The position numbers and the translations under genes were made by a program. Shown here one piece after another: positions 14,969 to 24,437 of a stretch of DNA of 64,000 bases. The notes under the pieces are model-generated. The model worked only from the letters and a program-made list of their open reading frames with translations. It searched no databases and was not told the origin of the DNA. Position 1 is the stretch's first letter; each line of letters begins with the position of its first letter. This stretch comes from Butyricicoccus_A sp963601915. GTDB lineage: Bacteria > Bacillota > Clostridia > Oscillospirales > Butyricicoccaceae. The DNA lies in NCBI GenBank assembly GCA_963601915.1, contig CAVCGL010000005.1, forward strand, positions 1-64,000, read 5' to 3'.

Positions 14969-16036
14969 ATGTTAGACATCAAATTTACCCCGACGACGAA
15001 CAAAAAGCCGAAGCCGGATCAGCACAATCTGGGATTTGGTAATTACTATACCGATCATATGCTGATTATCGATCACACCGAGGGCATTGGCTGGCATGAC
15101 GCACGCATCGTACCGTATCAGCCGATTCAGATGGATCCGGCGGCTATGGTTCTGCATTATGCAATGGAGTCCTTCGAGGGTATGAAGGCATATCGCACGC
15201 CGGAAGGCAAGGTTCAGCTGTTCCGTCCGGACTGCAACGCAGAGCGTATGTGGAACACCAACGCTCGTATGTGCCTGCCGCAGCTGCCGGTTGAGGACTT
15301 CGTTCAGGCTGTCAAGGCACTGGTCAAGGTAGAAGAGGAATGGGTTCCGTCTCTGCCGGGTACCTCTCTGTACATCCGTCCGTTCATCTTTGCAGATGAG
15401 CCGCATCTGGGTGTTCGTACCTCTAAGACCCATAAGTTTATGATTATCTGTTCCCCTGTTGGCGCATATTACTCTACCGGCATCAACCCGGTTAAGATCT
15501 TCGTAGAAGATGAGTACACCCGTGCTTGCCCAGGCGGCACCGGCTTTACCAAGTGCGGCGGCAACTACGCTGCATCCCTGATTTCTCAGGTAAAGGGTCA
15601 TGAGCTGGGCTACGAGCAGAGCCTGTGGCTGGATGGCGTAGAGCATAAGTACGTAGAAGAAGTTGGCTCCATGAACTGCTTCTTCAAGATTGACGGCACG
15701 ATCTACACGGCTCCGTGTGTAGGCACCGTACTGCCGGGCGTTACCCGTCGTTCCTGCATTGCACTGCTGGAGAAGTGGGGCTACAAGGTATCTGAAGAGC
15801 GTCTGCCGATTGTTGACATCGTCAAGGCTTCTAAGGAAGGCAAGCTGGAAGAAGTATTCGGCACGGGTACCGCTGCTGTTATCTCTCCGGTAGGCGAGCT
15901 GCGCTACGAGGATGATGTTTGCAAGATTAACGACGGCAAGATCGGTGAAGTTACCCAGAGACTGTATGATACCCTGACCGGTATCCAGTGGGGCACCAAG
16001 CCGGATGACATGGGCTGGACCGTTCCGGTAGAATAA
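14969..16036 (+). CDS. ilvE: Branched-chain amino acid aminotransferase
   Basis: 355 residues, fold-type IV PLP enzyme. It exchanges the amino group between glutamate and 2-oxo acids of Leu, Ile and Val. The PLP Lys is in GFTKCGGNYAAS; the EVGSMNCFF loop and the VLPGVTRRS phosphate-binding turn match the long BCAT group (IlvE of Gram-positives). The ATG at 14969 gives the typical N-terminus; the ribosome site (GGCGGGAAAAGAG) is only moderate. A hairpin terminator follows, so co-transcription with the transporter downstream is not required, though a link through amino-acid metabolism is plausible. Confidence 0.95.
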   Translation: MLDIKFTPTTNKKPKPDQHNLGFGNYYTDHMLIIDHTEGIGWHDARIVPYQPIQMDPAAMVLHYAMESFEGMKAYRTPEGKVQLFRPDCNAERMWNTNARMCLPQLPVEDFVQAVKALVKVEEEWVPSLPGTSLYIRPFIFADEPHLGVRTSKTHKFMIICSPVGAYYSTGINPVKIFVEDEYTRACPGGTGFTKCGGNYAASLISQVKGHELGYEQSLWLDGVEHKYVEEVGSMNCFFKIDGTIYTAPCVGTVLPGVTRRSCIALLEKWGYKVSEERLPIVDIVKASKEGKLEEVFGTGTAAVISPVGELRYEDDVCKINDGKIGEVTQRLYDTLTGIQWGTKPDDMGWTVPVE

Positions 16037-16074
16037 TTGGTTTACGAACCGCTTATTTGATATTAGGTATTTGT

Positions 16075-16124
16075 AGAGGATGGGACAAACGACTATCGAT
16101 TCGTTCGCCTCATCCTCTTTTTAT
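16075..16124 (+). terminator. Terminator of ilvE
   Basis: GAGGATG ... CATCCTC arms, separated by a long AACGA/TCGTT-containing loop and followed by five T. Confidence 0.75.
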
Positions 16125-16161
16125 TCGAGTAAAAAATAAATCAGAAAGGAAACAGCAGAGC

Positions 16162-18387
16162 ATGAAAAAAAGCGTAAAGCGTTTGCTGGCGATGTGTCTG
16201 GCGTGTCTGCTCGTAGCTGGCGGCGTATTCTTTCCGGGTGCGTCCAAGGCACAAGCGGCAGATGTTCTGACGGTCGGCACCAACGCGGAATTTCCGCCGT
16301 TTGAGTACATCGGCAATGATGGTCAGCCGGACGGCTTTGACATGGCCGTCATCAAGGCAATTGGCAAGGAAGAGGGATTTGAGGTCAAGATCTCCAATAT
16401 GGAGTTCAAGTCTCTGGTAGCCTCGCTGTCCACAGGCAGCTTGGATGCTGTCATTGCGGGCATGACCGTAACAGAAGATCGTAAGCAGTCCGTCGATTTT
16501 TCGGACAGCTATTATACGGCAACCCAGTGCATCATTGTCAAGAAGGACAGCGATGTCACCAAGCTGGCGGACCTCAATGGCAAGAAAATCGGCGTGCAGG
16601 AGGGCACAACCGGTGACCTGCTGTGCACACCGGGCGCAGACAATGAGGTTATCACGGACAGCAAGACCGAGATACAGCGCTTCAAGAAGGGCACTGATGC
16701 CGTTGTAGCCCTGAACAATGGCGGTGTCGATGCAGTTGTCATCGACCAGAATCCAGCAGAGAACTTCGTGTCTAAAAATCCGGATACGCTCAAGATGATG
16801 CAGGATGATACCTCTACCGAGCAGTATGCCATCGCCGTGCAGAAGGGCGATACCGAGACGCTGAACAAAATCAATGATGGTCTCAAGAAAATCAAGGAAA
16901 ACGGCACGTTCGATAAGCTGGTTGCCCAGTATATCGGCGGCAGCAGCAGTGAAGAAACTGCGGCAGATACCGGCAAGACGCTGACGGTCGGCACCAATGC
17001 CGAGTTCCCGCCGTTTGAGTACATCGGCAACGATGGCCAGCCGGACGGCTTTGATATGGCTGTCATCAAGGCGATCGGCAAGGCAGAGGGCTTTAACGTC
17101 AAGATTACCAACATGGAGTTTAAATCTCTGGTAGCATCGCTGTCCACAGGCAGTCTGGATGCTGTCATTGCAGGTATGACGGACACGCCGGATCGCCGCC
17201 AGTCAGTTGATTTTTCTGACAGCTATTATACGGCAACGCAGTGCATTGTCGTCAAGAAGGACAGCGATGTCACCAAGCTGGCAGACCTCAACGGCAAGAA
17301 GATCGGCGTACAGGAAGGCACGACCGGCGATTTGCTTTGCACACCGGGAGACGATAACGAGGTTATCACGGACAGCAAAACCGATGTACAGCGCTTTAAG
17401 AAGGGCACAGACGCCGTAGTTGCACTGAAAAACGGCGGTGTCGATGCGGTTGTCATCGACCAGAATCCGGCGCAGAACTTTGTTGCCAACAACAAGGATA
17501 CGCTCAAGATGATGCAGGATGACACCTCTACCGAGCAGTATGCGATTGCCGTCAAGAAGGGCGACACCGAGACCCTTCAGATGATTAACGATGGTCTGAA
17601 GAAGATCAAGGAAGATGGCACCTTTGACAAGCTGGTTGACCAGTACATCAATGGCAGTGCCGCAACGGTTGACACCGAAAATCAGGAGAGCACTGCTGCA
17701 AACAAGGGCTTTTTGGAAAATCTGAAGTATGTATTTGTTGATACCAACGGCTACATGCTGATGATTAAGGGCCTTGGCGTCACGATTGGCATTTCGATTT
17801 GCGCAGGTATTTTGGGTATTGTACTTGGCTTTGTCATTGCGCTGATGAAGCTGACCGAAGTGCGCAGAAAGAAAAAGACCATTTGGTCGCGCATTGCCGG
17901 TGTGTATATTGACATTCTGCGTGGTACCCCGTCTATGGTACAGCTGCTGATTATGTTCATGGTTATCTTCCGCAGCCGCTATGCGGTTGTCGCAGCCATT
18001 TTGGCGTTTGGTATCAACAGCGGTGCATATGTCGCAGAGAACATCCGCGCAGGCATTTTGGCGGTAGATAATGGTCAGATGGAAGGCGGCCGTTCGCTGG
18101 GCTTCACCTATGGCGAGACCATGCGGTATATCATTTTGCCGCAGGCAATTAAGAATGTCATTCCGGCACTGGGCAATGAGATGATTACGCTGGTAAAGGA
18201 AACCTCTATCGTCGGTTACGTTGCGATTGTTGACCTGACCAAGGCGGGCGACTTTATCGTATCGCGTACCTATCAGGCATTCCTGCCGCTGATTGCCGTG
18301 GCTATTATTTACTATATTCTGGTCAAGCTGATGACCTTTGGTCTGGCTGCTATCGAAAGGAGACTGCGTCAGAGTGATAACCGTTAA
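16162..18387 (+). CDS. Amino-acid ABC transporter: two substrate-binding domains fused to the permease (GlnP-like)
   Basis: 741 residues. A signal peptide (about 1-34) is followed by two periplasmic-binding-type domains starting near residues 36 and 274 (LTVGTNAEFPPFEYIG in both), then a His/Glu/Gln-type permease with about five membrane segments from residue 530. The same fused layout is known in GlnP of lactic acid bacteria. The two binding domains are offset by 714 bases and are about 91% identical by eye (about 21 changes in 228), including at DNA level, which implies recent duplication or gene conversion. Polar amino acids are the likely substrate. The ATPase gene overlaps its end. Confidence 0.92.
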   Translation: MKKSVKRLLAMCLACLLVAGGVFFPGASKAQAADVLTVGTNAEFPPFEYIGNDGQPDGFDMAVIKAIGKEEGFEVKISNMEFKSLVASLSTGSLDAVIAGMTVTEDRKQSVDFSDSYYTATQCIIVKKDSDVTKLADLNGKKIGVQEGTTGDLLCTPGADNEVITDSKTEIQRFKKGTDAVVALNNGGVDAVVIDQNPAENFVSKNPDTLKMMQDDTSTEQYAIAVQKGDTETLNKINDGLKKIKENGTFDKLVAQYIGGSSSEETAADTGKTLTVGTNAEFPPFEYIGNDGQPDGFDMAVIKAIGKAEGFNVKITNMEFKSLVASLSTGSLDAVIAGMTDTPDRRQSVDFSDSYYTATQCIVVKKDSDVTKLADLNGKKIGVQEGTTGDLLCTPGDDNEVITDSKTDVQRFKKGTDAVVALKNGGVDAVVIDQNPAQNFVANNKDTLKMMQDDTSTEQYAIAVKKGDTETLQMINDGLKKIKEDGTFDKLVDQYINGSAATVDTENQESTAANKGFLENLKYVFVDTNGYMLMIKGLGVTIGISICAGILGIVLGFVIALMKLTEVRRKKKTIWSRIAGVYIDILRGTPSMVQLLIMFMVIFRSRYAVVAAILAFGINSGAYVAENIRAGILAVDNGQMEGGRSLGFTYGETMRYIILPQAIKNVIPALGNEMITLVKETSIVGYVAIVDLTKAGDFIVSRTYQAFLPLIAVAIIYYILVKLMTFGLAAIERRLRQSDNR

Positions 18388-19102
18388 AAATTTAAAGAAA
18401 AGCTTCGGCGAGCTGGAAGTCCTCAAAAAGATTGATTGTGAAATCAGCAAGGGTGAATGCATTGTTGTCATCGGCCCGTCCGGTTCCGGCAAGAGTACCT
18501 TTCTGCGCTGCCTGAACCGTCTGGAAGAGCCGACTGGCGGACAAATCATTTTTGACGGCACGGATATTCTGGACAAGGGCACAGACATCAACAAGATTCG
18601 CCAGAAGCTGGGCATGGTATTCCAGCACTTCAATCTGTTTAATCACCTGAATGTCATGGACAATCTGACACTGGCACCGGTGAAGCAGAAGCTGATGAGC
18701 GAAGAAGCTGCCAAGAAAAAGGCTGTTGAGCTGCTCAAGCGCGTTGGTCTGGAAGAGAAGGCGGAGAATTATCCGGCACAGCTTTCCGGCGGACAGAAGC
18801 AGCGTGTGGCGATTGTTCGCTCGCTGATGATGGACCCGAAAGCGATCCTGTTCGACGAGCCGACCTCCGCGCTGGACCCGGAGATGGTAGGCGAGGTTCT
18901 CGACACCATGAAGGAACTGGCAAAGCAGGGCATGACGATGGTTGTCGTCACCCACGAGATGGGCTTTGCGCGCGAAGTAGCTGACCGCGTGATCTTCATG
19001 TCGGACGGCTACATCACCGAAGAGGGCACACCGGAAGAAATCTTCGACCATCCGAAGATGGAACGCACGCAGGCATTCCTGCGCGCAGTAACGCAGAAGT
19101 AA
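18374..19102 (+). CDS. glnQ: Amino-acid ABC transporter ATP-binding protein
   Basis: 242 residues, the size of GlnQ/HisP ATPases that power amino-acid uptake. Walker A GPSGSGKST, the signature LSGGQKQRVAI, Walker B AILFDEPTSALDPE and the switch His in VVTHEM are intact. The GTG at 18374 is chosen because AAAGGAGA lies at the right distance and ITVKNLKKSFG is the usual N-terminus; it overlaps the permease stop by 14 bases. Together with the preceding fused gene it makes a complete importer. Confidence 0.94.
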   Translation: MITVKNLKKSFGELEVLKKIDCEISKGECIVVIGPSGSGKSTFLRCLNRLEEPTGGQIIFDGTDILDKGTDINKIRQKLGMVFQHFNLFNHLNVMDNLTLAPVKQKLMSEEAAKKKAVELLKRVGLEEKAENYPAQLSGGQKQRVAIVRSLMMDPKAILFDEPTSALDPEMVGEVLDTMKELAKQGMTMVVVTHEMGFAREVADRVIFMSDGYITEEGTPEEIFDHPKMERTQAFLRAVTQK

Positions 19103-19114
19103 ATAGCGTTTTGA

Positions 19115-19146
19115 GTAGAGTCTGCTTCGGCAGGCTCTACTTTTTT
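19115..19146 (+). terminator. Terminator of the amino-acid transporter operon
   Basis: Stem GTAGAGTCTGC/GCAGGCTCTAC with loop TTCG and a six-T tail. Confidence 0.88.
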
Positions 19147-19284
19147 GTGTAAAATTCTATTTTTTTGGTAGACAGAATTCTACAGAAAGGGGTATAATGG
19201 TTGTAACATATACATAAAAGTGCTCGTGTGAAATTTCATTATTTGTATATGTTGAGGGATGCATATGCACAAAGGAGGTAAAAT

Positions 19285-22200
19285 ATGAATTGGAAGAAAC
19301 GAGTGACCAGTTTTGTGCTGGTTGTATGCATGTTGATTGGAAGCATTCCAACGATGGCATTTGCAACAGAACAGCAGAGTACAGAAAAAAGTCACAATTC
19401 TGCCAGCGTTCCGTTTGCGGATGTGAACACGAACGATTGGTATGCAGAGGCGGTTCAGTATGTGTACGATAATCATTTGATGTCTGGCACATCTCCTACC
19501 AAATTTGAACCGAATACGGTTATGTCTCGTGCTATGGTGGTTCAGATTTTATACAACAAAACCGGACAGCCAACGGTGGATGACAGCAATTCCAGTTTTA
19601 CAGATGTATCAAAATCTGATTGGTATTCGAAAGCGATTGCATGGGCGTATCAGAGCGGATATGCTTCTGGCGTAGGTAACAATCGCTTTGAACCGAATGC
19701 AAATGTAACCCGCGAGCAATTCGCGCAGTTCATGTACAACTACAGCGGAAGACCGGAGATGCCAATGGATGTTCTGTCGGAGTTTCCGGATAGCAGCAGC
19801 GTTACATGGTCGAAAAACGCCATGGCTTGGGCAGTCTCCAATAAGATTATCAATGGCTCGAATGAAAACGGTGTCAATTATCTGAAACCGCAGAATGGTG
19901 CGACACGAGCACAGGCAGCAGCTATTTTGAAAAACTATTGTGAGATGGAGAAAAAACAGGCGCGGTTTGCGATTCTGGATTTGACGGTGCAAGGACAGAA
20001 GGCAACTGTGCAGGTTACAGCGTCCAGTGTGTGCACGCTGACCATTCAATTCTTAGATGAAAACACGGGCAACGAATTAAATACATCTGCTACGACATTT
20101 GTTCCTGCGGGAACAGAAATGGGTGAAGTGACGGCAGATATTACTGGCAATATGCTTCCGTCACATTACAAGGCTGTGATAACGCTGACCAATTCCAAGG
20201 GCGAGCGGTTGTGTAACGAGTTTACCAGCATGAAGTACACGACTGCACAGGAAAAATTCGATGCGGAAACTGTGGATGATTTTCCGGACAAAAACGTTAT
20301 CAACTTTGATGAGGATAAAACTGACAATTTCGGCGTTCTGGCGGATGATGTAAAGATTCCGACTGTGTCGGATAATACCAATATCATCGAGGAAACATCT
20401 GATGATACATACACGGTAAAAAATATTGATTCGTCTGTAAATGCACTTGGCAAGGGTGACGAAGTGCTGTTTTATGACGCAAATGGCGAGGAAGTGCTTG
20501 TCTCGATTGAAAATATCAAGGTTTCGGGCACAACGGCAACCATTACACGTGATGACACTGCATACTTGACTGATTTTTATGATGTATTAAAAGTAGATGA
20601 AGAAAAGAGCATAGAACAGTCTAGTATCGATATGAGTGGTGCGGATGATGGTATTACGCTGGAGAATACACAGCAGCAGAGTGCAGAATCTGGCAATGTC
20701 CGTGCGGATAATAAAGCGGATAATAAAAAGGGATTTCAGCAAGAAATAGGTTTTGGCTTAAACTATCAGTCAAAATATTTTAAGATTGCAGGTTCAGTAA
20801 AAGTAGTAGAAAAACTGGATATTAAAATCGATTATTACAAGAACGTACTTGATTTTAGCTGTAAAATGGTTTCCGAAACCAATGGCTCATTTGCAATTGA
20901 GATAACGACAGATAGAGACAAATCGAATGAAAGACAAAAGAAGGATCTCACGTTATGCAAGGCTAAAATTCCGATAGGTGCGGGATTTTCTTGTACAGGG
21001 TCTATCACATTGCCGGTTGAATTTAAGCTCCAAGGAACAGGCAGAGTAGAGGCAAACTTTGAGGAAAAATCTGGATTCTGCTATTCTCCTGCAAGTGGAC
21101 ATCAAGACATTACAGGCAAAAATTTAGAAATGCAGCTATTCAAAGTAGCAGGAAAAGCGGAATTGAAGATGGGACCGAAAATTTCCTTTAGCATTCAATT
21201 TATAGAGGATGTTATAAAGGCTGAAATTTCGGCTCAAGTTGGAGCGGATGCAACTGCAAAGGTAGAAAGCCCTTCTATTGATATTAGCAAGGAAGAACCG
21301 AATTCGATTCATGGATGCACAACGTGTATTGATGGTGATATTTCAGTATNNNNNNNNNNGTTGACGTATCATATCACGAAAAAATGGGAAGGTACACCGC
21401 TGAATGGGACTCTTATGAATATTAAGACTTATTTAACGAAAGCGTATGTATCTATTGCTAATGATACGGATTCGTCATTTGGTGGAAATTATGCTTTGGG
21501 CTTAGGTGAGTGCCCGAACAAAAAGTACAAAACCACGTTCTGCGCAATAAACGGCAATGGAAAAGAAGTCAAAGATATTTCTATTACGATACAGGGAGAC
21601 AACGAAAAACAATATACAGCGCAATCGAGTAAGTCGATTTATCTGTATGATGGAGAATATACCGCTTCTTGTGTTATAGATAATACGCAGGTGCAGCAAG
21701 ACTTTAAGGTGGATAAGGGAGCATCTACAATTACGTTGAAGGCTGTCCCTTATATAGCTAGTGGTAAGTGTGGTGATAACCTCACATGGACACTGGATCA
21801 GAATGGTCTGCTGCATATTTCAGGAACTGGAGAAATGCATGGGAACTTGGAAGAAAATTATGGATGGCGTGCTTTTAGAGAAGATATAAAAAATGTGCAT
21901 ATTGATACTGGGATAACGACAATTAGTGATGGCGCATTTGATAGTTGTGTGAATATAGTAAGCGTTAAAATTCCCAATAGTGTGAAACTAATTGATGTTG
22001 GATCATTTGCGGCATGTTATAGTTTGACAAATGTGACAATCCCGAGCAGTGTGGAGAAAATTTCAAATGGGGCATTTTGGGAGTGTATTAATTTGGAAAA
22101 TATTGAAATTCCAAACAGCGTAAGAACAATAGAATTTGCTGCTTTTGGTGCTTGTAAGAGTTTGGAGAGTATAGAGATTCCTAGCAGTGTAGACGAAATC

Positions 22201-22578
22201 AGTGCAAATCCATTTGGTCTTTGCACGAATTTGGTTGAAATTCATGTTGATGAACGCAACCCATCGTATTGTTCGGAAGATGGAGCGTTATTTAACAAAG
22301 AGAAAACACGTCTTATTTGTTATCCGGTAGGAAAAACTGATACTAGATACGTTGTGCCAAATGGCGTGATAGAGATTGGTGAAGATGCATTCGATAGCAG
22401 TAACTTAACGGATATAGAGATTTCAGATAGCGTAACAAGAATCGGAAACGCAGCTTTTTGTGATTGCAATACTCTATCTGATGTTTATTACCAAGGCAAT
22501 GAAATAGAATGGTCTGCCATTATCATTGATGACAACAATGGACCACTTACTTCCGCGACCATTCACTACAACAGTTAA
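19285..22578 (+). CDS. Surface protein with three SLH domains and BspA-like leucine-rich repeats (contains an assembly gap)
   Basis: A signal peptide (about 1-28, ending MAFA) is followed by three SLH domains at about residues 45-215 (FADVNTNDWYAEAV, FTDVSKSDWYSKAI, FPDSSSVTWSKNAM), which bind secondary cell-wall polymer. A long middle region is unrecognised. Residues about 880-1070 hold LRR_5/BspA-type repeats with the recurring form sxxIPNSVxxIxxxAFxxCxxL. Ten N at 21350-21359 interrupt the frame near residue 690; the true gap length is unknown, so the total of 1097 residues is provisional. A TATAAT at 19193-19198 and an AAAGGAGG site precede it. Function as adhesin or wall-associated protein is inferred. 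Confidence 0.85.
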   Translation: MNWKKRVTSFVLVVCMLIGSIPTMAFATEQQSTEKSHNSASVPFADVNTNDWYAEAVQYVYDNHLMSGTSPTKFEPNTVMSRAMVVQILYNKTGQPTVDDSNSSFTDVSKSDWYSKAIAWAYQSGYASGVGNNRFEPNANVTREQFAQFMYNYSGRPEMPMDVLSEFPDSSSVTWSKNAMAWAVSNKIINGSNENGVNYLKPQNGATRAQAAAILKNYCEMEKKQARFAILDLTVQGQKATVQVTASSVCTLTIQFLDENTGNELNTSATTFVPAGTEMGEVTADITGNMLPSHYKAVITLTNSKGERLCNEFTSMKYTTAQEKFDAETVDDFPDKNVINFDEDKTDNFGVLADDVKIPTVSDNTNIIEETSDDTYTVKNIDSSVNALGKGDEVLFYDANGEEVLVSIENIKVSGTTATITRDDTAYLTDFYDVLKVDEEKSIEQSSIDMSGADDGITLENTQQQSAESGNVRADNKADNKKGFQQEIGFGLNYQSKYFKIAGSVKVVEKLDIKIDYYKNVLDFSCKMVSETNGSFAIEITTDRDKSNERQKKDLTLCKAKIPIGAGFSCTGSITLPVEFKLQGTGRVEANFEEKSGFCYSPASGHQDITGKNLEMQLFKVAGKAELKMGPKISFSIQFIEDVIKAEISAQVGADATAKVESPSIDISKEEPNSIHGCTTCIDGDISVXXXXLTYHITKKWEGTPLNGTLMNIKTYLTKAYVSIANDTDSSFGGNYALGLGECPNKKYKTTFCAINGNGKEVKDISITIQGDNEKQYTAQSSKSIYLYDGEYTASCVIDNTQVQQDFKVDKGASTITLKAVPYIASGKCGDNLTWTLDQNGLLHISGTGEMHGNLEENYGWRAFREDIKNVHIDTGITTISDGAFDSCVNIVSVKIPNSVKLIDVGSFAACYSLTNVTIPSSVEKISNGAFWECINLENIEIPNSVRTIEFAAFGACKSLESIEIPSSVDEISANPFGLCTNLVEIHVDERNPSYCSEDGALFNKEKTRLICYPVGKTDTRYVVPNGVIEIGEDAFDSSNLTDIEISDSVTRIGNAAFCDCNTLSDVYYQGNEIEWSAIIIDDNNGPLTSATIHYNS
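21350..21359. other. Assembly gap of ten N
   Basis: Placeholder bases in the surface-protein gene. The frame continues across it, but the real length and content are unknown. Confidence 0.99.
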
Positions 22579-22585
22579 CCTGCAA

Positions 22586-22618
22586 ACCCGCTGGCGCATG
22601 CCGGCGGGTTTCCTCTTT
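22586..22618 (+). terminator. Terminator of the surface-protein gene
   Basis: Stem CCCGCTGG/CCGGCGGG with a short loop, followed by TTTCCTCTTTT. Confidence 0.75.
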
Positions 22619-22679
22619 TCTGACATGAAAATGAACATGAGTTACACAATTTTTGGAAGAAATTTCGACAACTGGGGGA

Positions 22680-22708
22680 TTTACTTTACTTTTAGATGCG
22701 AGTATAAT
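22680..22708 (+). promoter_or_regulatory. Probable guaB promoter
   Basis: Consensus TATAAT at 22703-22708 with a weak -35 TTTACT at 22680-22685 (17-base spacer), 56 bases before the ATG. No purine riboswitch fold was recognised in the leader. Confidence 0.5.
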
Positions 22709-22764
22709 TATAAACAAATTACAGTAAATTTCAGATTGAAGAACGTGAAGGGAGTCGAACTATC

Positions 22765-24276
22765 ATGGCATATTATTTTTCTGAACCGTCCCATACCTTC
22801 AGCGAATACCTGCTGGTACCGGGATATTCTTCCAGTAAGTGCATTCCGGCGAACGTAGACCTGAAAACCCCGATTGTAAAGTACCGCAAGGGTGTTGAGG
22901 AGTGTCCGATCTCCATCAATATCCCGATGGTTTCCGCCATCATGCAGGCGGTATCCAACGATACCATGGCAATTGCTCTGGCACGTGAGGGCGGCATGTC
23001 CTTCATCTATGGCTCTCAGAGCATTGAATCTGAGGCCGCTATGGTTGCCCGCGTCAAGAGCTACAAGGCAGGTTTTGTTGTCAGCGATTCCAACATCAAG
23101 CCGGATCAGACCCTCGGCGATGTGCTGGCACTCAAGGAAGCTACCGGTCATTCCACCATGGCTGTTACCGCAGACGGCACCCCGAACGGCAAGCTGCTCG
23201 GCATTGTCACCGGCAGAGATTACCGTGTCAGCCGCATGGAACCGTCCCTGCGCGTAGAAGAATTTATGACTCCGTTCGAGAAACTGATTACTGCACCGAA
23301 GGATACCTCTCTGAAGGAAGCAAACAACATCATCTGGGATCATAAGCTCAATGCACTGCCGATTATCGACGAGAATCAGAACCTCGTTTACATGGTATTC
23401 CGCAAGGACTATGACTCCCATAAGGAAAACACGCTGGAACTGCTGGATGCACACAAGCGCTACATGGTAGGCGCTGGCATCAACACCCGCGACTACGCAG
23501 AGCGTGTTCCGGCTCTGATTGAGGCTGGCGCAGATGTTCTGTGTATCGACTCCTCCGAAGGCTTCTCCGAGTGGCAGAAGCTGACCATCGACTGGATTCG
23601 TGAGCACTATGGCGACACCGTAAAGGTCGGCATGGGCAATGTTGTTGACAAGGAAGGCTTCCTGTATCTGGTAAAGTGCGGCGCAGACTTTGTAAAGGTC
23701 GGCATCGGCGGCGGTTCCATCTGCATCACTCGTGAGCAGAAGGGTATTGGCCGTGGACAGGCTACCGCTCTGATCGACGTGGTTCAGGCTCGTGATGAGT
23801 ATTTTGAGCAGACTGGTATTTATATCCCGATTTGCTCCGACGGCGGTCTGGTATATGACTACCACATGACGCTGGCACTGGCTATGGGCGCAGACTTCCT
23901 GATGCTCGGCCGTTACTTCTCTCGCTTCGATGAGTCTCCAACCAACCGTGTTGTTGTCGGCGGCTCCTACATGAAGGAGTACTGGGGCGAAGGCTCTGCT
24001 CGTGCAAGAAACTGGCAGCGTTACGACATGGGCGGCGACAAGAAGCTGTCGTTTGAGGAAGGCGTTGACTCCTACGTTCCGTATGCAGGCGCCCTCAAGG
24101 ACAATGTCGGCATGACACTGGCAAAGGTTCGTTCCACCATGTGCAACTGCGGTGCGATGAGCATTCCGGAGCTTCAGGAGAAGGCAAAGATTACGCTGGT
24201 ATCCGCAACCTCTCTGGTAGAAGGCGGCGCACATGACGTTGTTCTGCGTGATCCGTCCCGCAATACTGCACAGTAA
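22765..24276 (+). CDS. guaB: IMP dehydrogenase
   Basis: 503 residues. It oxidises IMP to XMP, the committed step of GMP synthesis. The catalytic Cys320 sits in GIGGGSICITREQKGIGRGQ. Most family members read GPGSICTTR here, so Gly replaces Pro and Ile replaces the first Thr. A CBS-domain pair occupies about residues 105-225 (VLALKEATGHSTMAVTADG and NNIIWDHKLNALPII), and the IMP-binding SDGGL and the MLGR segment are present. The length matches IMPDH with CBS domains. It is monocistronic, ending in a strong terminator. Confidence 0.95.
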   Translation: MAYYFSEPSHTFSEYLLVPGYSSSKCIPANVDLKTPIVKYRKGVEECPISINIPMVSAIMQAVSNDTMAIALAREGGMSFIYGSQSIESEAAMVARVKSYKAGFVVSDSNIKPDQTLGDVLALKEATGHSTMAVTADGTPNGKLLGIVTGRDYRVSRMEPSLRVEEFMTPFEKLITAPKDTSLKEANNIIWDHKLNALPIIDENQNLVYMVFRKDYDSHKENTLELLDAHKRYMVGAGINTRDYAERVPALIEAGADVLCIDSSEGFSEWQKLTIDWIREHYGDTVKVGMGNVVDKEGFLYLVKCGADFVKVGIGGGSICITREQKGIGRGQATALIDVVQARDEYFEQTGIYIPICSDGGLVYDYHMTLALAMGADFLMLGRYFSRFDESPTNRVVVGGSYMKEYWGEGSARARNWQRYDMGGDKKLSFEEGVDSYVPYAGALKDNVGMTLAKVRSTMCNCGAMSIPELQEKAKITLVSATSLVEGGAHDVVLRDPSRNTAQ

Positions 24277-24305
24277 GTTTTTTCAATCTGATTTGGCATG
24301 ATTTT

Positions 24306-24336
24306 CCGGCAGGCGAAAGCCTGCCGGATTTTTTTA
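24306..24336 (+). terminator. Terminator of guaB
   Basis: Perfect stem CCGGCAGGC/GCCTGCCGG with loop GAAA and a long T-run. Confidence 0.92.
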
Positions 24337-24341
24337 TGGTC

Positions 24342-24370
24342 TTGACATTGCGAGATAAGCCCCGTATAAT
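24342..24370 (+). promoter_or_regulatory. Consensus promoter of trpB2
   Basis: TTGACA (24342-24347), 17-base spacer and TATAAT (24365-24370): a perfect sigma-A consensus, six bases after the guaB terminator. Confidence 0.9.
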
Positions 24371-24437
24371 TTGAAGTAGTTTGATGCTGTACATCGGTAC
24401 AGTGATACGAAGATTTGAAGATTGGGAGACAATAGCT

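Noticed and set aside
22619..22764. Purine riboswitch before guaB
   Set aside because: The conserved loop and junction bases are not visible; only a promoter is seen.
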